DNA from: Larkinella sp049445795
GTDB taxonomy: Bacteria > Bacteroidota > Bacteroidia > Cytophagales > Spirosomataceae
Direction: 5' to 3'
Length of the DNA: 64,000 nt
NCBI RefSeq assembly: GCF_049445795.1
Contig: NZ_JBMSDT010000003.1
Span: forward strand, 310,001 to 374,000
Positions within the stretch are counted from its first letter, which is position 1. The number at the start of each line of letters is the position of its first letter. A program made the position numbers and the translations under genes. This document shows, piece after piece, positions 42,461 to 50,514 of the stretch. Below the pieces are notes generated by a model. It was not told where the DNA came from. It ran no database searches and was given only the letters and a program-made list of their open reading frames with translations.

Positions 42461-44320
42461 ATGCGCACTTTTTTTTCACTGATCATCCTTGGGCTGCTGT
42501 TTGTCTCGACCATTCGGGGCAACCGAACCGTTACTGGTCGCGTCACCGACGCCATCACGAGCCAGCCATTGCCGGGTGTCACTGTCAAAGTTAAAGGGAC
42601 ATCGACCGGTACGACCACCGACGCCGACGGCCATTACCGCATCACTCTTCCAAATGGCCTTCAAACGCTGGTTTTTGGGCATATCGGTTTTCAGACAATG
42701 GAAGTAAAGGTACTTAAACAAAGGGTGGTCGATGTGCAACTTAATACCGATATCAAACAATTGCAGGAAGTAGTGGTGGTCGGGTATGGCGCGCAGCAGA
42801 AACGAAGTCTGACGGGCGCGGTGCCGACCATGCCGCTCGGGGTGGCTCACGAAGCCTGGGTAACCGCTCCTGACAACACCGAAGATTATAGCAAAATTGA
42901 CGAACCCGGTTTTCGGAGGGTACAAAATCAGCCGGTCACGACGTTTTCGGTGGATGTCGACCGGGCCGCCTACGGCAACATTCGGCGGTTTCTGAATGGC
43001 GGTAACCTGCCGCCGAAAGATGCGGTGCGGATCGAGGAAATGGTGAATTATTTTGAATACGACGATCCGCAGCCGACGGGCAACGATCCGGTCGCGGTCC
43101 GAACCGAGTTGTCCGAATCACCCTGGAATCCGGGGTTGCAACTGCTGCGGATTGGGTTGCAGGCCAAAACCATCCCGACCGATAACCTGCCCGCGTCAAA
43201 TCTGGTGTTTTTGATCGATGTTTCGGGTTCGATGGATGCCGAAAACAAATTGCCGCTCGTCAAAGCCGCGTTGAATTTGCTCGTCGATCAGCTTCGGCCG
43301 CAGGACCGGGTAGCAATGGTCGTTTACGCCGGAGCCGCTGGGTTGGTGTTACCGTCGACGCCGGGCAACGAGCGGCAAAAAATTAAGGAGGCCATCAGCC
43401 AGTTGTCGGCGGGTGGCTCGACGGCGGGTGGGGCCGGTATTCGGCTGGCGTACCAGGTGGCGCAGGAAAACTTCCGGAAAGACGGCAACAACCGCGTCAT
43501 TCTAGCCACCGACGGCGATTTCAACGTGGGCGTTTCGAGCGACGCCGAGATGCAGCGGTTGATTGAGGAGAAGCGTGAATCGGGCGTTTTCCTGAGCGTG
43601 CTGGGCTTCGGCATGGGTAATTACAAAGACAACAAACTGGAAATCTTGTCGGATAAAGGCAACGGCAACTATGCCTACATCGACAATTTGCAGGAAGCAC
43701 AGAAAGTGTTCGGGAAGGAGTTCGGCGGGACGTTGTTCACGGTGGCGAAGGATGTAAAGCTACAACTCGAATTTAACCCTGCGCGGGTGCGGGCCTACCG
43801 GCTGATCGGTTACGAAAACCGGATGCTCAACAACGAAGATTTCCACAACGACCGCAAGGATGCGGGCGAAATGGGGTCGGGGCATACCGTTACGGCCTTG
43901 TACGAGCTTATCCCGGCGGGCGTCGAAAGCCGGTATTTGCCCAAGGTCGATCCGCTGAAATACCAGCGGGAACCCAGGTTGGCGGCCGGGTCGGACGAAC
44001 TGCTGACGTTGAAAATCCGCTATAAAAAACCAGACAGTGACAAAAGTCAGCTCTTCAGCCATGTCGTAAACAACCAGCCTCAATCCTGGAACAATACCTC
44101 GGCCGACTTCCGGTTTGCAGCCTCGGTGGCCGGGTTTGGCCTGTTGCTGCGCGATTCGGAGTTCAAGGGAAACGCCCGGTACGAGCAGGTTGAAACGCTG
44201 GCCCGGCAGGCGCTGGGCCGTGATCCGGAAGGCTACCGCAGCGAGTTTATCCGGCTGGTAAAACTGGCTCATTCGCTGGCCGAAGGCTCGGCGGTGGCAA
44301 AAAAATCCGGCGAAAAGTAA
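42461..44320 (+). CDS. VWA-domain (YfbK-like) protein with SusC-type N-module
   Basis: The 619-residue exported protein starts MRTFFSLIILGLLFVST. Residues about 23-95 are a carboxypeptidase-D-like domain and 103-118 read EVVVVGYGAQQKRSLT, as at the N-terminus of SusC plugs, but no barrel follows. A YfbK-type N-terminal segment (FSVDVDRAAYGNIRRFLNGG) precedes the VWA domain with MIDAS DVSGSM (253-258), and a DUF3520-like C-terminal domain ends the protein. It is divergent from the ECF sigma/TonB-tail pair, whose membrane protein carries the same module. Role is probably envelope metal-dependent protein interaction. Confidence 0.88.
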   Translation: MRTFFSLIILGLLFVSTIRGNRTVTGRVTDAITSQPLPGVTVKVKGTSTGTTTDADGHYRITLPNGLQTLVFGHIGFQTMEVKVLKQRVVDVQLNTDIKQLQEVVVVGYGAQQKRSLTGAVPTMPLGVAHEAWVTAPDNTEDYSKIDEPGFRRVQNQPVTTFSVDVDRAAYGNIRRFLNGGNLPPKDAVRIEEMVNYFEYDDPQPTGNDPVAVRTELSESPWNPGLQLLRIGLQAKTIPTDNLPASNLVFLIDVSGSMDAENKLPLVKAALNLLVDQLRPQDRVAMVVYAGAAGLVLPSTPGNERQKIKEAISQLSAGGSTAGGAGIRLAYQVAQENFRKDGNNRVILATDGDFNVGVSSDAEMQRLIEEKRESGVFLSVLGFGMGNYKDNKLEILSDKGNGNYAYIDNLQEAQKVFGKEFGGTLFTVAKDVKLQLEFNPARVRAYRLIGYENRMLNNEDFHNDRKDAGEMGSGHTVTALYELIPAGVESRYLPKVDPLKYQREPRLAAGSDELLTLKIRYKKPDSDKSQLFSHVVNNQPQSWNNTSADFRFAASVAGFGLLLRDSEFKGNARYEQVETLARQALGRDPEGYRSEFIRLVKLAHSLAEGSAVAKKSGEK

Positions 44321-44406
44321 ACGGTATTCCAACGGTATTTCCAAAACCGGGGTCATAAATTCGGTAGCGCTGCCACACACTTTGTTAAAAACGAAAAACA
44401 ACGAGA

Positions 44407-45111
44407 ATGAAGTTTGTAAAATGGACGTTTGCCGCTGTCTGGTTATTCGTGGGCGCGGCTTGTCAGGACAGTGAAGTTGACCCCGGAGGACCGGTGACAA
44501 TTGTCAATTCCGATTTTCAGGCCAATACCGATGGCTGGGCGGCCGAAATTACCGATTATGCCACCACGCAGGAGGAGATCATCGAGTTTCAGTCGGGTCA
44601 TAAGGCTTTACCAGCTCCGCTGGATGCCAACAAGAAGTCGTTCATGCTTTCGAGCCATAACCGGAGCGATGATCTGTTTATGTTTCTGAAAAAGAAGGTG
44701 ACGGGTCTGGAGCCGAACCAAACGTACCGGGTGACGTTTGATGTCGAACTGGCTTCGCAGTATGCCACCAACAGCGTCGGCATCGGCGGGTCGCCGGGCG
44801 GGAGCGTTTTTCTGAAAGCCGGGGCCTCAGTTACTGAACCGAAAAAGGTGAAAGAAGGCGACGAATACCGCCTGAACATCCCGAAAGGTAACCAGGCCGA
44901 AGGGACCGAGACGGTGCCGGTTTTGGGGAACATCGGCATTGGCGACGATGCGACGGGCTACAAGCTGATCCAGCGCTCGAACGAGCAACCGATCACGATC
45001 AAAACCAACGACGCGGGTGAACTCTGGCTGCTGGTCGGCACCGACTCCGGTTTTGAAGGGCTGACGACCTTGTACTACAACAAGATCAAGGTGGTGGCCG
45101 AAAAAGAGTAA
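44407..45111 (+). CDS. Exported lipoprotein, unknown function
   Basis: The 234-residue protein has a lipoprotein signal (AVWLFVGAAC, Cys19). The mature part (IVNSDFQANTDGWAAEITDY, VTGLEPNQTYRVTFDVELASQY, NIGIGDDATGYKLIQRSNEQ, ELWLLVGTDSGFEGLTTLYYNKIKV) has the layout of a beta-sandwich carbohydrate-binding-like domain. It lies 86 bp after the VWA gene and may be in the same transcript. A strong terminator follows. I do not know the family. Confidence 0.72.
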   Translation: MKFVKWTFAAVWLFVGAACQDSEVDPGGPVTIVNSDFQANTDGWAAEITDYATTQEEIIEFQSGHKALPAPLDANKKSFMLSSHNRSDDLFMFLKKKVTGLEPNQTYRVTFDVELASQYATNSVGIGGSPGGSVFLKAGASVTEPKKVKEGDEYRLNIPKGNQAEGTETVPVLGNIGIGDDATGYKLIQRSNEQPITIKTNDAGELWLLVGTDSGFEGLTTLYYNKIKVVAEKE

Positions 45112-45130
45112 GAATGAGTAATTAGGATCG

Positions 45131-45165
45131 AAAACCGCCCGGTTGTTACGCCGGGCGGTTTTTTT
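45131..45165. terminator. Bidirectional intrinsic terminator
   Basis: AAAACCGCCCGG (45131-45142) and CCGGGCGGTTTT (45151-45162) form a perfect 12-bp stem with an 8-nt loop, flanked by A and T runs, so it can stop transcription both ways between the lipoprotein gene and the convergent XRE regulator. Confidence 0.88.
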
Positions 45166-45168
45166 GGT

Positions 45169-45441
45169 TTATAGGCTAGCCCATTTCTGCCGGAAGGGTT
45201 GCGTTCGCACAGCCTGATTCAACAAATCCGGACTGTTTTGGGTCAGAAAGTCACTCGGGCTGAGCCCGTACACGGCCACTAATTTCTTCATCCTTTTCAG
45301 CGACAGCTTACTTTTCCCATTTTCCAATTGGGAATACGCCGATTGGGTAATGCCCAGTTGAAGCGCCAGAAATTCCTGCGAGTAGCCGAAGAGGTGGCGC
45401 AGGCGCAGCATTTTGTCGGTCAAGTCGGTTTCAGTTTCCAT
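45169..45441 (-). CDS. Small XRE-family HTH regulator
   Basis: The 90-residue protein is almost entirely one helix-turn-helix domain: MLRLRHLFGYSQEFLALQLGITQSAYSQLENGKSKLSLKRMKKLV (residues about 11-55), with a short C-terminal tail. It is divergent from the bacteriocin-like operon that begins about 280 bp away and could control it; sequence alone does not prove this. Confidence 0.85.
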   Translation of the reverse strand: METETDLTDKMLRLRHLFGYSQEFLALQLGITQSAYSQLENGKSKLSLKRMKKLVAVYGLSPSDFLTQNSPDLLNQAVRTQPFRQKWASL

Positions 45442-45637
45442 AAGTTTAGAATAGGTTACCTGTTTGTGAGTGACTTTCTCTGCTCAGACGCGTCTAATGC
45501 TTAAAAGTCACCCTGTTTGTTCGATTATTTTTTGCTCACCGGTAGAAACAGGCTTCAGATGCTTGCTACTGATAAATTGATAAGTACAAATTATTCTTTT
45601 ATAAGTATTGCTAATCAGGATCAATAAAGCTATTGTC

Positions 45638-45645
45638 CATCTTTG
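45638..45645 (+). promoter_or_regulatory. Candidate -7 element for the bacteriocin-like operon
   Basis: CATCTTTG matches TAnnTTTG in seven of eight positions, 79 bp upstream of the first peptide ATG and between it and the XRE gene. No clear -33 element is present. Confidence 0.35.
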
Positions 45646-45723
45646 TACCAACCAATCACCGCTGCTCACCGGCCCGGGAAGAGGAGATGGCGGGAGGTTG
45701 GGAGATCTAAACTTTTAATTGAC

Positions 45724-45927
45724 ATGGTTAAGGAATTTAGTGTAAGTCCTGAATGGCAGGAGATTGACAAAAAAGACCTGCGGGAAATCAATGGCGGATA
45801 TGGTTATTGGGAAGGGCATTCTCAAGGTGCTGCTATCGCCGGGAAAATGTTTTGGAGTGGAGTTAAGGTTTTAGTCGATGGGATAAAGACCGGAATTAAA
45901 AACACCTTAGATCATTGTGCCTGTTAA
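45724..45927 (+). CDS. Double-glycine-leader peptide A (bacteriocin-like)
   Basis: The ATG at 45724 encodes 67 residues; the longer frame from 45643 lacks a sensible N-terminus. Residues 1-25 form a leader ending REINGG, with hydrophobic residues at -4 (Ile22), -7 (Leu19), -12 (Ile14) and -15 (Trp11), the spacing recognised by C39 peptidases. The 42-residue core begins YGYWEG, contains GxxxG motifs (Gly31-Gly35, Gly53-Gly57) and ends HCAC. It should be cleaved and exported by the ABC transporter at 48094. Peptide B starts 19 bp downstream. DNA is AT-rich relative to the window. Confidence 0.75.
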   Translation: MVKEFSVSPEWQEIDKKDLREINGGYGYWEGHSQGAAIAGKMFWSGVKVLVDGIKTGIKNTLDHCAC

Positions 45928-45946
45928 TTTAAATTATTCAAAACAT

Positions 45947-46141
45947 ATGAAAGGTATAGAAAGGTTTGAAGATTATGGTGTTACAGAGCTGACAAATGTT
46001 CAGATGAAAAATTTCAACGGAGGAGGCTTTTTAAGAGATGCTGTCAGCTTTGTTGGGGAATGCATTGGAACGGCTATTGGTGGTGTTATATGCGCATTTA
46101 AATGTCTTTCGAATCACCTTGGTGCTACTCAGGCTAAATAG
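45947..46141 (+). CDS. Double-glycine-leader peptide B (bacteriocin-like)
   Basis: The ATG at 45947 encodes 64 residues; an overlapping GTG at 45917 is less likely. The leader ends KNFNGG at Gly26, with hydrophobic residues at -4 (Phe23), -7 (Met20), -12 (Leu15) and -15 (Val12), the same spacing as in peptide A. The core (from Gly27 or Phe28) has two consecutive GxxxG motifs (Gly37-Gly41-Gly45) and three cysteines (39, 49, 53). Together with peptide A it resembles a two-peptide class II bacteriocin pair. The two cores show no clear similarity to each other. Confidence 0.73.
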   Translation: MKGIERFEDYGVTELTNVQMKNFNGGGFLRDAVSFVGECIGTAIGGVICAFKCLSNHLGATQAK

Positions 46142-46216
46142 CAACTAATAAAACTATACCTGCTGCTGTTATTTTTATAGTACAGGTATAGTTTTTGTAA
46201 ATGATTCACTAATAAA

Positions 46217-46873
46217 ATGTATTCTGCTAATTTAAATATAAGACTATTAATTGTTCTTAGATTTTACTTAATTACCTTTTTTGGAAGTTTATTATTGTTT
46301 TTTTTAGGACGATTTACGAGTGAAATTCTCTCAAAAATGTCTTCAGAATTATTAGTAGGTAATCCTAAAAATAGTAGTGACTTTATTAAGAACTATGGAG
46401 CCTTGGGAGCATTTGTTATTCTTGTTTTAAAAGCTCCATTAATAGAGGAAGTCTTATTTCGCAGTTGGGTTATACCCAGTAAATTAAATATTTTCTCGAG
46501 TATTTTAATATTTTCCTACTTTCTTATTGTGTACTTGTTTAATGAAAAAATACATAATAATATTATCCTTGTTAATATCTGGTTAGTTATAAACGGTTTG
46601 TTTATCTCTAGCTTTTTGGATAGGGAAATGTGTTCAAGGGCTTGTAATTATTCAAATATATTTATTATTATATCTGGGATTATATTTGGCGTATCTCACC
46701 TTATTAATTTCGATTTGTCAAAATGTCAGTGGTATATTTGTGTTCCTTATATATTCCCGCAAATATTTTCTGGTATAATATTCGGTATTGTTCGTTATAA
46801 ATATGGATTCTGGTATGTTGTCGCTGTTCATAGTATGATTAATCTAACGTCTTTTCTTGCTGGATTTTTCTGA
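46217..46873 (+). CDS. CPBP-family intramembrane metalloprotease (Abi), candidate immunity or processing protein
   Basis: The 218-residue very hydrophobic protein has the CPBP/type II CAAX protease motifs: EEVLFR (Glu77, Glu78, Arg82), FGVSH (Phe157 to His161) and HSMIN (His205, Asn209). Members of this family act as self-immunity proteins in plantaricin-type bacteriocin loci, which fits its place right after the two peptides (75-bp gap). A role in peptide maturation is the alternative. Base composition is by eye far more AT-rich than the flanking transporter genes, a sign of transfer. Confidence 0.85.
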   Translation: MYSANLNIRLLIVLRFYLITFFGSLLLFFLGRFTSEILSKMSSELLVGNPKNSSDFIKNYGALGAFVILVLKAPLIEEVLFRSWVIPSKLNIFSSILIFSYFLIVYLFNEKIHNNIILVNIWLVINGLFISSFLDREMCSRACNYSNIFIIISGIIFGVSHLINFDLSKCQWYICVPYIFPQIFSGIIFGIVRYKYGFWYVVAVHSMINLTSFLAGFF

Positions 46874-46899
46874 AAAATAGCAATTTAAAGAGATATAGG

Positions 46900-48051
46900 A
46901 TGCATAATTATGAATTTATAGAGTACTTAACTCTTTCCTACCTCCCCCGCATTACCGTCCGCAGCCAGCTTTTATACACTACGGTTCTGCTGGCCGTCAC
47001 GGCGGCAATCGTCGCGCTGCCGTTTGTTTACGTAGATATGTCGGTGCAGGCATCCGGGTTGATTCGGCCGGTGGCCGAACGGAGCGAGGTGAAAACGACG
47101 GTGGGCGGCACCGTGGCGGCTTTGTGGGTGGGCGAAAATCAGCCGGTTCGGGCGGGCCAGCCCCTGCTGCGGCTGCAAACCGATATACTGGATACCAAAC
47201 TCCGGCTACTAACGACTCAGCAAACCGAAAAACGGGCCTATATCCGTGATCTGGAACGATTGACTACGGTAACGGACAGTGAACTGCTATCGGTCAAGGG
47301 CTTGGTTTCCCCGCTCTATCGGCAACAGTACGAGCAGTTTCGCTACATGGCGCAGGAAAACCGGCAGACCCAGCAAAAACGGAAACGCGAACTGGACGTC
47401 AGTCAGCACTTATACAACGACAAAGTAATTCCCCGGGTGGAGTTTGAAGACAACGAGTTTGCCTACCAAACCGCTTTGGCCCAATACCAGACGCTGGTCG
47501 AGCGCCAGCGCAGCGAGTGGCAAACCGCCCTGACCGAACACCGCCTGGCCCTGACGGAACTGCTGGCGCAGGAACGGCAACTCCGGCAGGAGCGGGACCT
47601 GGCAACCATCAAAGCGCCCGTTGGCGGCACCATCAGCCAGTTGTCAGGGCGTTACGTCGGCAGCACGGTGCAGGCCGGTGAAGTTATGGGGCTGATCTCA
47701 CCCGATTCTACGCTGGTGGTCGAATGTTACGTCCGCCCGAAAGACATCGGGTTGTTGCAAACCGGGCAAAAAGCGCGTTTCCAGATCGACGCCTTCAACT
47801 ACAACCAATGGGGCTTGCTGGACGGGCAGGTGCTGGAGGTGGCTAACGACTTTGTTCTGGTTGAGAATCAGCCGGTTTTTAAAGTCCGTTGCCGGTTGGA
47901 CCGGGCTTATCTGACCCTGAAAAACGGTTATCGGGGACATCTGAAGAAAGGCATGACGATTCAGGCCCGGTTTCTCGTGGCACGACGATCCCTCTTTGAA
48001 CTCCTTTACGACCAGGCCGACGACTGGCTGAACCCCGTCGCGAAGTCCTGA
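46900..48051 (+). CDS. HlyD-family membrane-fusion adaptor of the peptide exporter
   Basis: The 383-residue protein has an N-terminal membrane helix (LLYTTVLLAVTAAIVALPFVYV, about 24-45), a lipoyl-like half-motif (GLIRPVAERSEVKTTVGGTVAALWV), a long coiled-coil hairpin (about 85-240) and the second lipoyl half (ATIKAPVGGTISQLSGRYVG). It links the C39 ABC exporter to an outer-membrane channel; no TolC-like gene is in the window. The first 14 or so codons are AT-rich like the upstream peptide genes, then composition changes abruptly near 46940. Confidence 0.9.
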   Translation: MHNYEFIEYLTLSYLPRITVRSQLLYTTVLLAVTAAIVALPFVYVDMSVQASGLIRPVAERSEVKTTVGGTVAALWVGENQPVRAGQPLLRLQTDILDTKLRLLTTQQTEKRAYIRDLERLTTVTDSELLSVKGLVSPLYRQQYEQFRYMAQENRQTQQKRKRELDVSQHLYNDKVIPRVEFEDNEFAYQTALAQYQTLVERQRSEWQTALTEHRLALTELLAQERQLRQERDLATIKAPVGGTISQLSGRYVGSTVQAGEVMGLISPDSTLVVECYVRPKDIGLLQTGQKARFQIDAFNYNQWGLLDGQVLEVANDFVLVENQPVFKVRCRLDRAYLTLKNGYRGHLKKGMTIQARFLVARRSLFELLYDQADDWLNPVAKS

Positions 48052-48093
48052 CCTTGCCGAATTCTTATTTTCTTTGTCTGAAAACACACCACC

Positions 48094-50250
48094 ATGAACG
48101 CCCGCGTGAACGTCAAACAGCGCGACATAACCGACTGCGGAGCAGCCTGTCTGGCTTCCGTGGCCGCGCATTACCGGTTGCTGATGCCCGTGGCCCGGAT
48201 TCGGCAGATGGCTTCTACCGATCAGAAAGGAACCAACGTGCTGGGGTTGATCGAAGCGGCCCAAAAACTCGGTTTTCAGGCCAAAGGCGTAAAAGGACCC
48301 TTTGAAAGTCTCGCTAAAATCCCGAAACCGGCCATTGCGCACGTAGTCCTGAAAGGCGTTTTGCAGCATTACGTGGTCATTTATGCGGTGACTGCCAAAC
48401 ATGTGGCGGTGATGGACCCGGCGGATGGCCGCATCCACAAAAAAACACACGACGAATTTAAGGAAGAATGGACGGGCGTGCTGGTGTTGTTGCTGCCCGA
48501 CGAGACGTTTAAAACCGGCGATGCCAAAACATCCGTTCTGCAACGGTTTGGGCAATTGCTCCGTCCGCACCGGGCGGTATTGGCACAGGCGTTGTTCGGG
48601 GCGGTTGTGTACACGTTGCTGGGCCTGACCACCTCGATTTATGTGCAGAAAATTGTGGATCATGTGCTGCCGGAAGCCAATCAGAATCTGCTGAATCTGC
48701 TCAGTGTGGTGATGATTGTGTTGCTGCTGTTGCAGTTGTTTATCGGCACGGTCAAAAGTATCTTCAATTTCAAGACGGGTCAGCGGATGGATGCGGCCCT
48801 GATTCTGGGCTATTATAAACACCTGCTCAAACTCCCGCAGACGTTCTTCGATACGATGCGGGTGGGCGAAATTGTATCGCGAATCAACGATGCCGTCAAA
48901 ATCCGGGCTTTTATCAACGATACCGCGCTGAACCTGATCGTCAATGCGTTGATCATTGTTTTCTCGTTTGGGTTGATGTTTACCTATTACTGGAAACTGG
49001 CGTTGGTGATGCTGCTGGTCATTCCGATGTATGCCGCGCTTTACTGGATAACCAACCGGATCAACCGAAAAAATCAACGGCGGTTGATGGAAGATGCCGC
49101 TGAACTGGAGTCGCAACTGGTCGAATCGCTCAACGCCATGTCGACAATCAAGCGGTTTGGCCTGGAAGACTACGCGGGCTACAAAACCGAAACCCGGTTT
49201 GTCAAACTGCTACAAACCATTTTTCAATCGGGCAGCAGCGCCATTTATGTCGGAAGCGTTTCTGAATTGATTTCCCGGTTATTCACGATTATTCTGCTGT
49301 GGGTCGGAGGCTGGTTTGTGCTGCATCACGAAATTACGCCCGGCGAATTGCTTTCCTTTTATGCCTTGATCGGCTACTTCACGGGTCCGGCGGCCAGCCT
49401 GGTCAGTGCCAACCAGACTCTTCAGGATGCGTTGATTGCCGCCGACCGCTTGTTCGAAATTATGGACCTCGAACGCGAGACCTCCGAAAACCGAATCCGG
49501 TTGACTAAAGAAATGATCGGTGCTATTACCTTTCGGAACATCTCGTTCCGCTATGGCTCAAGGGTTATGGTTTTTGAGAATCTAACCGTCACGATTCCCG
49601 TCGGGACCATCACGGCGGTGGTGGGCGAAAGCGGCTCCGGCAAATCGACCTTGCTATCGCTGTTACAAGGGCTCTATCCGCTCCAAAACGGCAGTATTCA
49701 TATCGGGGAGTACGACATCAAGCACATTCATCCGGCGAGTTTGCGGCAAATTGTTGGCGTTGTGCCCCAAAAGATTGATCTATTCGCGGGCAACGTGCTT
49801 GAGAATATTGCCCTGGGAGAGCCAGAGCCGGATATGCAGCGAATCATTACGATCTGTCAACAGCTCGGCATTGCTGATTTTATTGAGAAGCTCCCCAACG
49901 GTTTTCATACCTATCTGGGTGAAAACGGGGTTATGTTGTCGGGCGGCCAGAAGCAACGGCTTGCCATTGCGCGGGCGTTATACCGAAAACCGGAAATCCT
50001 GGTTTTTGACGAAGCTACGTCGGCGCTCGACTCGATTTCCGAGCAATTCGTCCAGCAAACAATTCAGGCGCTTCGCGACACCGGGACAACCATTATCCTG
50101 ATCGCCCACCGGCTGAGCACCGTCCGACAGGCCGATAAAATTCTGGTCCTGGCAAATGGGCAACTGATTGAAGAAGGTACCCATTACGAACTACTGAATG
50201 AAGGAAAAGCGTACCGCTATTTCTGGCAGCAACAAACCGGGTATAATTAA
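48094..50250 (+). CDS. Peptidase-containing ABC transporter (C39 PCAT)
   Basis: The 718-residue protein has an N-terminal C39 peptidase with catalytic Cys15 (DITDCGAACLA), His92 (QHYVVIY) and Asp108 (VMDPADG), a six-helix ABC exporter domain (about 155-440), and an ATPase domain with Walker A GESGSGKS (about 511-518), signature LSGGQKQR and Walker B ILVFDEATSALD. It cleaves double-glycine leaders and exports the core peptide. The gene follows the HlyD adaptor by 42 bp; the two NGG-leader peptides upstream are its expected substrates. A strong terminator ends the operon. Confidence 0.95.
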   Translation: MNARVNVKQRDITDCGAACLASVAAHYRLLMPVARIRQMASTDQKGTNVLGLIEAAQKLGFQAKGVKGPFESLAKIPKPAIAHVVLKGVLQHYVVIYAVTAKHVAVMDPADGRIHKKTHDEFKEEWTGVLVLLLPDETFKTGDAKTSVLQRFGQLLRPHRAVLAQALFGAVVYTLLGLTTSIYVQKIVDHVLPEANQNLLNLLSVVMIVLLLLQLFIGTVKSIFNFKTGQRMDAALILGYYKHLLKLPQTFFDTMRVGEIVSRINDAVKIRAFINDTALNLIVNALIIVFSFGLMFTYYWKLALVMLLVIPMYAALYWITNRINRKNQRRLMEDAAELESQLVESLNAMSTIKRFGLEDYAGYKTETRFVKLLQTIFQSGSSAIYVGSVSELISRLFTIILLWVGGWFVLHHEITPGELLSFYALIGYFTGPAASLVSANQTLQDALIAADRLFEIMDLERETSENRIRLTKEMIGAITFRNISFRYGSRVMVFENLTVTIPVGTITAVVGESGSGKSTLLSLLQGLYPLQNGSIHIGEYDIKHIHPASLRQIVGVVPQKIDLFAGNVLENIALGEPEPDMQRIITICQQLGIADFIEKLPNGFHTYLGENGVMLSGGQKQRLAIARALYRKPEILVFDEATSALDSISEQFVQQTIQALRDTGTTIILIAHRLSTVRQADKILVLANGQLIEEGTHYELLNEGKAYRYFWQQQTGYN

Positions 50251-50266
50251 TCTCCATAATTTTTGA

Positions 50267-50307
50267 ACAGCGTCGGACCGGCTTGCCGGTCCGACGCTGT
50301 TGTTTTT
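50267..50307 (+). terminator. Intrinsic terminator of the exporter operon
   Basis: A perfect 15-bp stem (50267-50281 and 50286-50300) with a CTTG tetraloop is followed by TGTTTTT, 16 bp after the exporter stop codon. It marks the right end of the bacteriocin-like operon. Confidence 0.92.
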
Positions 50308-50514
50308 GCGCCATCCTTCGCGTGGCCGGTTTCTTCGCTGGCATGATTTATGCACCGGGTTTTGTTACTGGAATTGAAAGTTGTACGCTTCCTTTTAGAA
50401 TTTTGCTTGTAAAAGCAATAAAGAAAACGTTCGTCGGATCATCAGAATCTGTTTCAACGCTAATATCGACTTAACCGGTTTAAATGGTTTCGGTCTCTTG
50501 CTCCATTGTGGAAA

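Noticed and set aside
47698..49116. Minus-strand open frame of 472 codons across the HlyD and ABC exporter genes
   Set aside because: Antisense to two genes with intact catalytic motifs; the translation is His/Gln-rich with no domain.
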